A stretch of DNA of 64,000 bases from Anisakis pegreffii (Eukaryota; Nematoda; Chromadorea; Rhabditida; Anisakidae), in assembly GCA_035041965.1 (NCBI GenBank), contig JAPYMA010001377.1, positions 1-64,000 of the forward strand, written 5' to 3'. Every line of letters starts with the position of its first letter. Positions within the stretch are counted from its first letter, which is position 1. Positions 53,130-64,000 of this stretch are shown here, piece after piece. The position numbers and the translations under genes are program-made. Below the pieces are notes generated by a model. It saw only the letters and a program-made list of their open reading frames with translations, ran no database searches and was not told where the DNA came from.

Positions 53130-54700
53130 TCATCAAATAGGATTTGTGACTGATGCGCGAAATCATATCGAAACCAACCGTCATAACGCAATTCAATTCA
53201 ATGTCATATGTTTATTTGCCACAATTCAAATTCAAATACGAAATTTATTTCACAGTTATTTTTGCTGATCATAGATTGACGGGGAAAGTGAGTGCACACA
53301 AACACAATACATATAGCATAACACAACACAACACAACAATGAACACGACAACCGAACACAAGCTTTGCATAATTAATCATTGACGTATATGTCACTGACG
53401 TATAAATGAATAAATTTTACATCAATTCATAATAAACCTATTCATTCAATACTTATTTGCCCAGCCTCGATTGCATTCAATAGACCACCTATCACTTAGT
53501 ATAATTAGCTTCAGGCTGAAGCTTTCGCCCTTTTTCCCTCAAGTTAACATCGCATCGAATTCTCAAACGTCTCTAGACGTGACGTTCAAGGACGACAATT
53601 AGATGACCTCATCAAAATTTATCATCTGATCGTCGTTTTTCACATTATTTGTTCGGGATAATCACAAACGTTTCATCCGATTATTCAAATCGATTGAAAC
53701 GATTCCAGCTTCCCGATTCCACTTACAGTCAGTTTCAATTAGGTGTACACAAACGAGGCTGTCAAATAAAGATAAAGCATACACAGCATATTTCATTTCA
53801 TTTGTGACTGCTTTGACTATTTTTTGTTCAAGATTATAAACGTTGCACACGAAAGCGCTCGTAGCGGAGAACACGAATACAAATACAATTACATACATAC
53901 ATACATAAACTCATAATCGACCACTCAAATATTCAATGTTTACATCTAAAAAAGAAGCCATTTGATTAGAATTGATTGTCAATAATTTTACAGAATATTA
54001 AAAAATCGTTTAAAAACAGACCAACGGATATACTGAGACTGAAATCCGATTACAGCAAAGAACGATGAATTCAGTTGATTTTGGCAAACAAAATTCAACG
54101 GATATCGCTTTCTGAAGACCGCAAATTACGGCACCAAAACACAAACAATTCGTCTTTTTTGCACACTAAAACTAACGCACTCAAAAATAATTCTCAACGT
54201 CCAAACGTCCAAAAAAAGAAGAAATACAGTTCCATATCGACTCCATGAACAGACCAACTGCTACGCAAATCAACCAATCAAACACTCGCGATTCTGCCAT
54301 GAAAATGTCAACGACCACTCAAAAATACCACACTGCTTACATGACTAGTCTTTTAAGTTCCCACCATCATGAATCTATGCCTGAGTGATCGATGCTGCGT
54401 TCTATTCAGCACACACCAATCAAACTTCAACCAATTCCGAATCGAAATCAATCGCCAACTTCCATTTTCACCAATGTTCCACGATTTCAGCTAGCTTTCG
54501 AAAGGCTCTCACTCACATTTTTGCAAGAGTAACTTTCGTTTGACTTTCACCAATAACTCCATTCAACAACAACATTAATAACAATAATAACAAACGTTAA
54601 TACCAAATGAACCAGCAGCAAGATGGGTGAATATGCCTCGGAAAGAAAGAATGAGAGAAAACAAAACAATAACGAAGACAAAACCAAAATGAATGCATTA
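53130..54700. other. Intergenic, no gene seen
   Basis: AT-rich spacer between the first BATH gene's 3' end and the possible small gene. CATA and ACAACACA simple-sequence patches occur near 53330 and 53890. Confidence 0.55.
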
Positions 54701-57700
54701 CTAAAGAAGTTTGAAGATCTTCTCCAAGAGCGCCGCTTTAGTCGTATCACTAAGATTCTTGTACTCTTCGGTTTGCTTTAAAGACTTGATGTCAGCGGTT
54801 GTTTTGAATGTACGCACACAGACATCCTTCAAAAAACAACACTCTTTCATTTCATTCACAAAATTACATTCTCGAAATCAAATTCAACACTATATCTTCA
54901 TCAACAATTAATAAATCACATATACACGTACAAAAAAGAATCAGAACATTTCCGAAACGTTTCGCTTAATGCGAATGAAAAGTTTCGCGGAAAATTTCTT
55001 CACAAATAATTAATCATTTATAAAACTTTTTTAAATCACCAAAATCACTCTCGCCATCAACGGAATGCAATTGAAAAAAGTAATGGAATATGACCGAAAG
55101 AATCTCCCGAATTCAAGCAAACCACCGCACCTGAAGTTTCGCTAGACAATACTGATCGGCCCAAACGAGTTTCGTTATGACAGCGATATCATCCGATCGC
55201 ATTAAAAAACGTTCGCATTCATCGATAACGAATTGAATCTCAAATTTATCACCTAATTCCAATAGAAACTCCACGTTTTCGGCTGAAAGTACCGTTCGTT
55301 TTTCGATCGCTTCAGAGTGAAAAAACAAAAAAAACAAAAACAAAAAGTTTACACGATACACTGCAAAACATAACGTTTTTTTCTGATTTGATTAGGGTAG
55401 AATACGATTTTTGACAACTTTCATACTAAATTCGATAGAGCCGTCATCGTTTCTCAGTCGTAAAGCATCTGCACAATACAGAATAACATGGAAATCGGTT
55501 GACCTGCGCCCATATAGAGAGCCAAGACAGCTCGTAAAGTAATCGCAAGGTAAAGGTGAAGCACCGTTCAGAATCAATTGATCACTCATTTCAATGGACA
55601 ACTGGAAACGATCAAAAACCAACAATAACAACAATAATAACAATATCAATAACAATAATAACAACAACGATAATAAGAAATACAAACCCGAAATAGGCTT
55701 ATGTGATGGATAAACAACATTCAGCAACTCCACAAATTCCTCTAAAATAACATCTTCGATGGCTATTTCTTTCTTTTCTCGTTCGCTAAATCTTGAAAAG
55801 AACATCGCGTGAAATACCGGTGAATACAGTGCCAAATACTGAAATTTCATTAACATTCCCATCAATATCTTTATCATATTTATCATTTTCCTCACCACTA
55901 AAAACTAAAACTAACAATAATTCGTAATAATAATAATAATACGATTACATAACAATCCTCAAGTTTCTAGTCATCAAATAGTATCTTTCACAAAACATTT
56001 TCAAACCAGTCCACTAAGCAACAACAATGATTAGAAGCAACAAACATGAGAACAGAAATATTTTCAAATCAATTCATCAAAGAAAACCGAAAATTACCGC
56101 TTTACTGACGTGAAGGCGGACACCGTCGATCACCAGAACACCATCAGATGTATGCGGTTGAGAGACCGTAAAATCGAAAGTTGGATTTTTTCTATAACCA
56201 TATATATATCCTCATTCAAAACTTTAAATTGTCAAATATTCGGTTGAATTTTTCAAAAATTCCAAAACTAAAAAATCACTTTGAATATGGCCAATAAAAA
56301 TGATAAACTCTGAAGAAGAGTGCTACCCCATTACCATTTGTGGCAATCCAACAACTTGCACTTTATACAAAAGGATTCTATTCGAATATTTCGAAAGTTA
56401 ACATAACTTGCATACTATGACAATACCATTGAATTATGCGGAAAACTAACTAAAATTAACGTGAATTACGCATGCTCATACCTCACTCCTACAACCTTTT
56501 GTACAGTGATGTGTGCTTCAACAACCACTCGATCTTGTTTTATGAATCCTTTATCTGCATTCAGAATCTCACTCCACTCCATAAACGATGGAAATCCCCA
56601 ATTGTTCGAATTGTAATTGAATTTGTTCGTAAACTGAAACAAACAAACAAGTTAACATTTTATTCTTACCACCCTCATTATCATTACTATCATCACTATC
56701 ATTACTATCATCACATCACTATCATTACTATTATCACATTACTATCATCACATTACTATTATTACTATTATTACCATTATTACCATTATTACTATTATTA
56801 CAATTATTATTATTTTTATTTTTATTATTACTAAAAATATCCTCATTACTCTATGCGTTATCCTTAATCTTATTACTGTGACCACATTGATTGTATGCCA
56901 TACGTTCAATTCCAACTAATGATTACAACGCAAAAGTGAACTTGAAATTAGATTACCTTAAAGAATTTACCTAAAGAATGCGACATAGAAAAAACGAATG
57001 TTTAAGAAAAATATTATTTGTGATGAGTTGTTCATTCATACCTGACGACTGAAATTCGGAGTGTCCGGTTTCTGAGAGATGAGTCTGAATTCAACGATCG
57101 CATCACAACTCCACAAGGTCGACTCACTTTCTGGATTACAATCTATATATACACTAAAGAATTTTACGTTGCTCGTTCGTTTTGTACATTCCGTTTTGGC
57201 CGCCAAACGCCTGCAAAAGGAAAAGAAACACTTGTGAAAAATTGCTCGCTTATTTTATTAAGATCCACTGAAATAATCATTTCCGAAAAGTTTTCCATCC
57301 AATTAATCTCCGCAAAATTGAAAAAAAAAATGATGAGAATACGATATTATCCGCAAAAAATAACACGATAAGAGAAAAGTTATTCAAAAAAAAAACTGAC
57401 CAAGGTAAATTGGCGATTGTATGGAAAGATGTTGTGACTTTTTGTCTTAAACCACCCAAATTTGATATATTCAATTTTATTGAACCTTCCGTTTTCGAAT
57501 CTAAATATCAAAATTCACTCCAATAGCAATCACATCCGTACTCATAGTAACAGAAGGAATAACAACAATAATAATAATAACAATCACACCAACAACAACA
57601 ACAATAATATCAGCAAAACGAAAAGGCTAACCGAATCTATGTGGCGCATAAACGGCATCATCTGGTGACCGTGCAAATTCCGAGCCACAACCAGCCGAAT

Positions 57701-58576
57701 CGATCGACGAACGTGTCATAAGATTACCATTGCAAGGAGCTGTTGAGTTCGAGGGCGAGAAGAGTCGTTTGGGTGCATTCAGTGACGTTACACCGCTGTG
57801 ACTCGATGAACCCGGCAAGCCACCTGCACTCGTTGAGGCCTGAATTTACGGCAAACCATAACGACACAAAATTTTCGGACGATGTTTCTCGGCAATGCAT
57901 AAAGATCACTTCTGCTTTCGAAAAAGGTTCAGCCCAGATTCCTATCACTACAAACCTCGAATACAAGCACAAATCAATAGCGACAATAATACATATATCT
58001 GATTAGAACCAATCAAAAATAAACTGATCGTACATTCGATAACGAGATGTTGTTTGCGCTAGATGAAGATGCTTCGTTTGAACTGTCGTTGACACGTAGC
58101 GGGCGTTCAATACCATTCTAAATTACCGCCGAAGTATTAAGGATCATAATTATCCTACTAATAATAGTAGCAATAACGTCAACGATAACAACACTAATAT
58201 TTAAATAAAACTGAAACAATGAAAATTACAATCACAATAATAATAATAATAATAATCAAAGGGAAACATATGACACTGGAAACAATAATAACCATGCTAA
58301 TTAAAAGAATAATAGTAAATGAAGGATCAGAAAAACGTGAGCTATTTTGAGGAAATTATTTAACTGAAGTGCTTACACTGATTGAAATGAATAGAATGAA
58401 TCCAAAACAGCCAAATTTGCTGCTGTAAAAACTGCAAAATGAATGCAACAAACCTGTAGAATAACGCCACTGTTGGTGATATTAGCTGATTCGATGTTTC
58501 TACGATGCGAATGGTCGGCCATAAATGTGCCATCTCCACCGACCGCCTCATCAATATACAACTCCTCATCTGACAT
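54701..58576 (-). CDS. BATH protein (MATH + BTB), 452 aa, complete
   Basis: Predicted CUL3 ubiquitin-ligase adaptor: MATH binds the substrate, BTB binds cullin-3. Ten exons in phase: 58576-58454, 58117-58034, 57839-57632, 57500-57401, 57210-57042, 56633-56482, 56191-56098, 55838-55688, 55282-55131, 54826-54701. Residues 1-139 are disordered and Ser-rich (MSDEELYIDE start). The MATH domain spans about 145-278 (KLNISNLGGL, VEFRLISQKP, NNWGFPSFMEWSEIL). BTB spans about 285-400 (SDGVLVIDGVRLHVSKAYLA, YSPVFHAMFF, EEFVELLNVVYPSHKP, then AENVEFLLELGDKFEI). The C-terminal tail is ADIKSLKQTEEYKNLSD...EKIFKLL. The exon 9 acceptor is placed at 55282 because the protein then aligns without gap to the neighbouring paralogue and both exons are 152 nt. 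An upstream acceptor at 55309 would insert nine residues. Nematode genomes carry many such bath genes; the exact orthologue is not determined. Confidence 0.93.
56680..56840. repeat. Simple-sequence tract (ATTACTATC / ATT-rich) in BATH intron 5
   Basis: Imperfect ATCACTATCATTACT units grade into (ATT)n. The Tyr/His-rich frame read through it is an artefact. Confidence 0.9.
57552..57612. repeat. AAC/AAT-rich microsatellite in BATH intron 3
   Basis: A run of AACAAT, ATAATA and AACAAC units lies between exons 3 and 4 of the first BATH gene. Confidence 0.85.
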
Positions 58577-60015
58577 TCTCCAACGCTTCGCTATCACAAT
58601 TCCGTCAATGATGATTGAATCGAATAACAGTAACGATCACACAAATAACTGATTGGTGATCGATCTTCTAGAATTCCGTCTTTGCTAGTTCGATGTTAAC
58701 GATTTTCTCTCTGCGTTGGAAAACAGCAATTTCGGTCTACAATTAGCAAATCCACAAACAGCTTTTCACTCAAAAACCATTCCAGTTTGTGACGACAATC
58801 GATTCCCGTCGAAATCTCCTGTAATTTTTTCCTCTTTCTCATAACTTTATTCACACTAAAGTACACGACAAAAAAACGTATGACAGGAAATGTATATGAA
58901 AACTTCGGCACAAAACATTTGCTATATAAGCACACACTGTAAATGAACAGATATAGCCTTAAATATATACACACATACATATACGTAAAGGAAAATTAAG
59001 AAGCCATTGTTAAAACAGAGCTGATTCGCTTCAATTAATTTACATTTACAATTAATTCACTTGTGCGGATAGCTCATAAATTTCAGCACTTTCAGTAATT
59101 TACAGGCGATATAAAAGCCTGATAAATTATATCATGAATACGAACAGAAATTCTTAGTCAGCCTGATAGTGAGAGAAAAATCAATGGAATATGCGCATCG
59201 AAATGGTTTCATTCACTATTCGTTTGACTGGCAAATGCTAACAATCATCATCGAAAGCTAACATCATTCTCGATCACTTCAGTAAATATAACAGTTCGCA
59301 GAGACCAAGGAATCGCTATGTGAACAAATTGTTAACGTCAAAATTCATCAGTGCACAATTCCGATCGAGACTTCCTGCCACAAATATGCTCAACGCATAA
59401 ACTTTATATCAAAATGACTGACTATTATTAACATTTCAATATGATTCTTCAATATGCTGCAAAAAATTTATATTATTTATTAACTTATAAATGTCGACCA
59501 CTCTCTAATGAGGACAGATATTGAATTTACATTTTGAGATGCCCTTATGACCTTAGTTCCACTTCAATTCAGTTACTCTCATGAGAAATTCATTCAGTCT
59601 ATGAAAATTGATAGAAACGAACAAAATAAATTACTTATCGTTAGATAACGACCCAAAATTAGAGTGTAATTGGTGTAATGACAAAAAAATCTGCAACACA
59701 GTACAACATATTCGTTACCTATACTCCAGTGAGGACATGGCGCTAATGAGTTAAATGAATCTTGCGAGAAAAACGCCTTTACAATGTTGTACATTAACAT
59801 AGAAAATGAAAAAAATTTACAGATAAATTTAGATACACAAATAGTTGATGAAGAGATATCGCGGAACGAAGCAACAATCTGCAAAAGGTAACGTCACAAA
59901 AACGTCACTAAAAAGGAAGTGAAAGCATTTCAATTGAAATGACAAAAGTGATAAAAGTCAGCGCGATAAAAATGATACAAGCAACATGATAAAGTAATTT
60001 TTTGCACGTGTAAAT
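58577..60015. other. Spacer between the two BATH genes
   Basis: No gene is seen. The promoter of the left BATH gene should lie here, but no element is identifiable. Confidence 0.55.
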
Positions 60016-62659
60016 TTACAGCAATTTCAAAAGTCTCTCAAAAATAGCACTCTTCGACGCATCGCTCATCTCGCGGAATTCCTCTGTATGCCGCATTCGT
60101 TTAATCTCGCCAATTGTCTTCAACTGCCTCAAACAAGCATCCTGAACACAACAACCAAAATCAATCCGATCTATTTGAAGGACTACACCTACATTATCTG
60201 CACTGGCCAGTCTATCAAACGACCACATCAAAGTTCAAATCTCTAGATAATCTAATTGTGATTATGATCTTACAATTAGTGAACAGCTTCTCACATAAAT
60301 GGACTAGCAGGCGAAGGGGATGATGATTTTTCAGTTGTTTTTATGCAGCCGAATTGGTAGTCGATTCCTTTCATTGTGAAGGTATTCTTCTCTCTTTCAG
60401 ATATTTAGTTATTTGTTGAAATACATCAATGAAATTATAATTGTGAATTATCTGTTCATTTCTAAATCCTCATCAAAACTCAGTTACATCATAATAATTC
60501 AATTACAAACTACTCGATAGTCAAAGAATCTAGTTGTTCGTCAAGAAACAATGTTCTTAACTTCCAACGTCGAATGTTCTCAACTTTTTTAGTATCGCAA
60601 TAAACTATGTGAAGTAAAAAATGTTCTGCATGAAGTAAGTGAAGTTATAACTGTGTAATAAGTAACTATGAAGTCAGTCACTACGTCTACATAAAACAAA
60701 ATAACAACAAAAGGACGTAATAACCAGTTAATTAAAAAATGTCTGTCAAAGATATTTCACCAACAAATTCATATTGTAACAATACTAAAATACTCAAAAT
60801 TAGGTCTATCTTCAGTCCACAACTGAAGAGATACCTAATTTCTGACATTCACGAATGCGCAAATGTACTGTTGATGCGAAGACAAGCATACGAAAATTTT
60901 AGTCGTTATTTTTGCTATCATTATCGTTACGGTTACAAGTATTGTCACTACTGTTAGCATTATTACTTTCAGTAATATTCACATTGTAACTATCACCACT
61001 TCATTGAAATGCTCACAAAACGCACGAAAGATGAACGACTCAACGAACCTGCAATTTAACCAGTCGATATTGATCAGCCCAATAAAGTTTAGTGACGACT
61101 GCCACTTGATCAGTGTCAATAAGAAATTGTTCGCATTCATCAATGACAAAATCGATTTCGAATCGATCACCTAATTTCAACAGCACTTCGATATTCTCCT
61201 CTGAAAACACTCAAAATTTTGTGATTTATCTGATGTTCTCTCCATTTGTATTCATTCATCCTCACAATATCCTCAATATCCTCAATCGATAGAATCACGC
61301 GATGTTACGCCATAAAACTGGCTGATTTCCTTTCATTGCACGCAACACTCTAGGAATGCTAATAGTTCCATTGGTAACGTATCGAATACTGATACACGGT
61401 TGCAATAAGAAACTTAAGGCTGAGTTTCAACATGAAACTGAGATTTATGGTAGAGGCTTATGCCTAACTGCTAGCCTATGACCAAGTCTAAGTTTAAGTT
61501 AAGCCCATCCGAATTTTCAGTTATTGACACTCTGGTGTCCTCTACTAAATGAGGCCAACAGGTTGCTTCTTTCCTCACAAAGGCGAGCTTTTCTTCGACG
61601 GACTTTTGCTGCCTGCGATATCTTCACCCCATGGATGAACGCCTTGCCTAATCGGGACTGCGGACCGTAGGTGGATTCAGACCGAAACTTGAGATGACCA
61701 CAAGCCGGCGCTGATTGATCAATGTATCACGATCATAATTCGTGATCAATAAGATGCACTATCATTCAAAATTCATTGATACCTAGTGGAACTTATCGTT
61801 GTTGCGAAATGCCACGAATGACTTAATATTACAAAATAATATTGCATGAATTATTCATGCCTAAGCTGTTATGCTAACTGTGTAAATTTACACATGGTCA
61901 TGACGATATCGCTAATAATATCGGCGATAAAAATAGCCAAATCAACAAAATGTTAATACAATAACAATACTATTCCAAATAATGAATACTCGCAGAAGAA
62001 CGGATCCGAAATTGAAACTGAAACGATACTGACCATTGACAGGTTTATGTGATGGATAGATCACTTCGAGAAGCTCAACGAACTCATCCAATAAGACATC
62101 ATCCAGTTTTAGTTCTTTTTTGTAACCATACTGATATTTAGGGTTAAAGAACATCCTATAGAACACTGGTGAATACAATGCCAAATACTGAAATCAAAAA
62201 TGAAACTATTAAATGAAACAAATTAAGTGTACATTCATAAATAGAATAAATAAACGCAACTGAAATTTTGTTTAGTCATCAAAAATTCTATCAACTCATT
62301 TCAAGAACGAATTTTCTGCAAGACAATGGTAAAATCCACTCTCCAGAATCGTTCATTTCTATGGTATTTACCGTGATTCGGTTTCACAGAAAACAACTGA
62401 ATTCATGGTGAAAATCGTAACTGATGAAAATATGAATTCAGCGTGAATAGTGTTCATATTGTATTCATACAATGAAACGATAAAAATGAATTTGAAATTT
62501 TAGGAATCCAATCTCTATTCATTAGGCAATTCTATGGAAAAAATATCAGTGATAAGTCGACTGCTTACCGCTCGGCTGACATACAACTTGACATTTTCGA
62601 TAACGAGCGCACAATCAGCCGTATCCGAACATGGATCGGTAAAATCATACGATGAAGAA
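60016..62659 (-). CDS. BATH protein paralogue (BTB part), 5' end beyond the window
   Basis: Four 3' exons of a second BATH gene in tandem with the first: 62659-62569, 62187-62034, 61200-61049, 60141-60016. They correspond one-to-one with the last four exons of the left gene, with identical phases. Sequence marks are YDFTDPCSDTADCALVIEN, then YLALYSPVFYRMFF, DEFVELLEVIYPSHKPV, EENIEVLLKLGDRFEIDFVI, WADQYRLVKLQ, and the tail DACLRQLKTIGEIKRM ending FERLLKLL. The first exon listed begins with one carried base, so MATH-encoding exons must lie further right. None is recognisable up to position 64000, implying a long intron. CUL3-adaptor function is inferred from the family. Introns contain AT-rich DNA and a GC-richer patch at 61560-61710. 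Confidence 0.9.
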
Positions 62660-64000
62660 CTGAAAATAAACGGAAAAATTCCACTTCCAGACAAATTCAA
62701 CGTTGCTTCAAAATATTCTCATTCATAATTCATTCAACGCGTATCCTATAAACTACATCCAATTATCTGAGACCAACTGAGGATGAGAATGAATCAAAAC
62801 GATTGTTTCATCAGTCAGTTTTTAACAATTGATCAATATCATTGTTAGTATCAGTATCATCATTATCATGAATCAAAATATATCACTCTTTGCATCAATG
62901 TTAGTATCATTATTATTACTATTATCATATCACTATCAGTTTCTTCAATGTTCTCATGACATACACATTTGTTACAATACACAATACCTCTGCACAAATA
63001 CGCAATATCTCAAATGATTCAGTTCAATCTCTAACAATACGCGCGATTAATGTCATCGCGAGAATTTTGCACTTCCTCAAGCCTCAAACGTTTCTGTAGT
63101 GCAAAACAACAATGTTCGTTTTTTAATTCAGTAATTCCTATCAATAAATTATTGAAAGACTCAGTCATCACTGATTATTGAAGCTATAGTCATTGAATGC
63201 TGGAAAATGAGGTTACAAGAGCACTTCCTCATAAGCACAACTACCATATGTAGATGTTTTCAAAATCTAGCCGATTGCAATTCGAAGATATTCCATGCTC
63301 CACCTATTACGAAGTCATTTCTCGATGAGTAAATGACAGTTTTGCGCGATTTTTAATAAATCAACAGTTCTGTAATTACCAACTATTACATTGTATCCTC
63401 TCAGAGCAAGCCAATCACTCACTACTGATAATCACTCTTCTTTGAACCTATCCAAAGATTTGAACGATCATAAATCCCATCGAGAATGAACACTCAAATG
63501 CTTTCTTCATTCATTACCGAAGAGATTCCTTTTGCATTACAAATACTAAAGAATGCTGCTCAAAAAGTGATAAACTAACGCTAAAACAAGTGATATGAAC
63601 AACTTGCATCTTATTGAAACAAATTATTGAACGAATAAGATCACGATGGATATTGAGAGGTAAGAACTTCAAAGTTATTAATCACTAATCAAGAATCACT
63701 GCTTGCAAAAAGCATTTAATAAATCACTAAAATAACTATTGCCTAACCTTTGCTCATGTCAACCTGTCATCAGATCGAGTTGGTTTTCAAGCACAAATAT
63801 GGTGTCGCGACGGATCGCGAAAGATACGATACAGTTGTCAAGGGGACAAAAGTGATCTATGAATTAACCTTTTGCTTTCTACATTAACTATTCACGTATA
63901 AGATATGATGGATGTAAATGGATGTAAGATTAGCATGATGAAAAGGAATATTTGTATGTATTATTAGTAGAATGATCATCTTTATCCATTTGTGCCTGCA
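62660..64000. other. Presumed intron of the second BATH gene
   Basis: No exon or RNA gene is visible. The region is ATT/ATC-rich simple sequence (62840-62950) and ordinary AT-rich DNA. The upstream MATH exons should follow to the right. Confidence 0.5.

Noticed and set aside
56472..56834. 120-codon plus-strand frame rich in Tyr and His
   Set aside because: Its first half is antisense to BATH exon 6 and the second half is the ATTACTATC simple repeat.

Overview
The window is nuclear DNA from a eukaryote, most likely a nematode. It is AT-rich, and every recognisable gene is split by spliceosomal introns (64 nt to about 4 kb) with GT...(T)TTTCAG boundaries. Several first coding exons sit just downstream of an unpaired TTTCAG-type acceptor, as expected for spliced-leader trans-splicing. 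The gene content also fits: a tandem-repeat galectin, BATH (MATH+BTB) paralogues, a possible serpentine receptor, F-box/LRR and CCCH-finger proteins. The species cannot be named from sequence alone. Gene models were built by hand from splice sites and reading-frame phase; each exon list closes in frame unless stated.

Layout. 0-9.3 kb is repeat-rich and essentially gene-free. It holds a possible exon at the left edge, a hAT-type MITE with an 8-bp target duplication, a large tandem duplication (about 4.74-7.29 kb) with long palindromes, and a chimeric repeat (8.18-9.27 kb) made of pieces of two upstream repeats. 9.3-16 kb is AT-rich intergenic DNA with a long (TA)n tract. A tRNA-Lys(CTT) follows at 16.08-16.15 kb, then a two-domain galectin (+, 16.7-20.6 kb). 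An SDR16C/RDH10-like dehydrogenase (-, 22.45-28.57 kb) carries a CCCH zinc-finger gene (+, 25.2-27.0 kb) inside its largest intron. 28.6-37.5 kb holds a tentative membrane-receptor gene (-), a tRNA-Gln(TTG) in one of its introns, and a possible 43-codon two-exon gene (+).

From 37.5 kb to the right edge all well-supported genes are on the minus strand: a BAR-domain protein (37.5-40.3 kb, perhaps to 41.1 kb), a very acidic protein (42.9-45.5 kb), an F-box/leucine-rich-repeat protein (46.4-52.3 kb), and two tandem BATH genes (54.7-58.6 kb complete; 60.0 kb to beyond the right edge, 5' truncated). The F-box and BATH products belong to substrate-adaptor classes of cullin-RING ubiquitin ligases (SCF and CUL3). 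The other genes share no obvious pathway. A roughly 260-bp dispersed repeat occurs in introns of three of these minus-strand genes, always in the same orientation.
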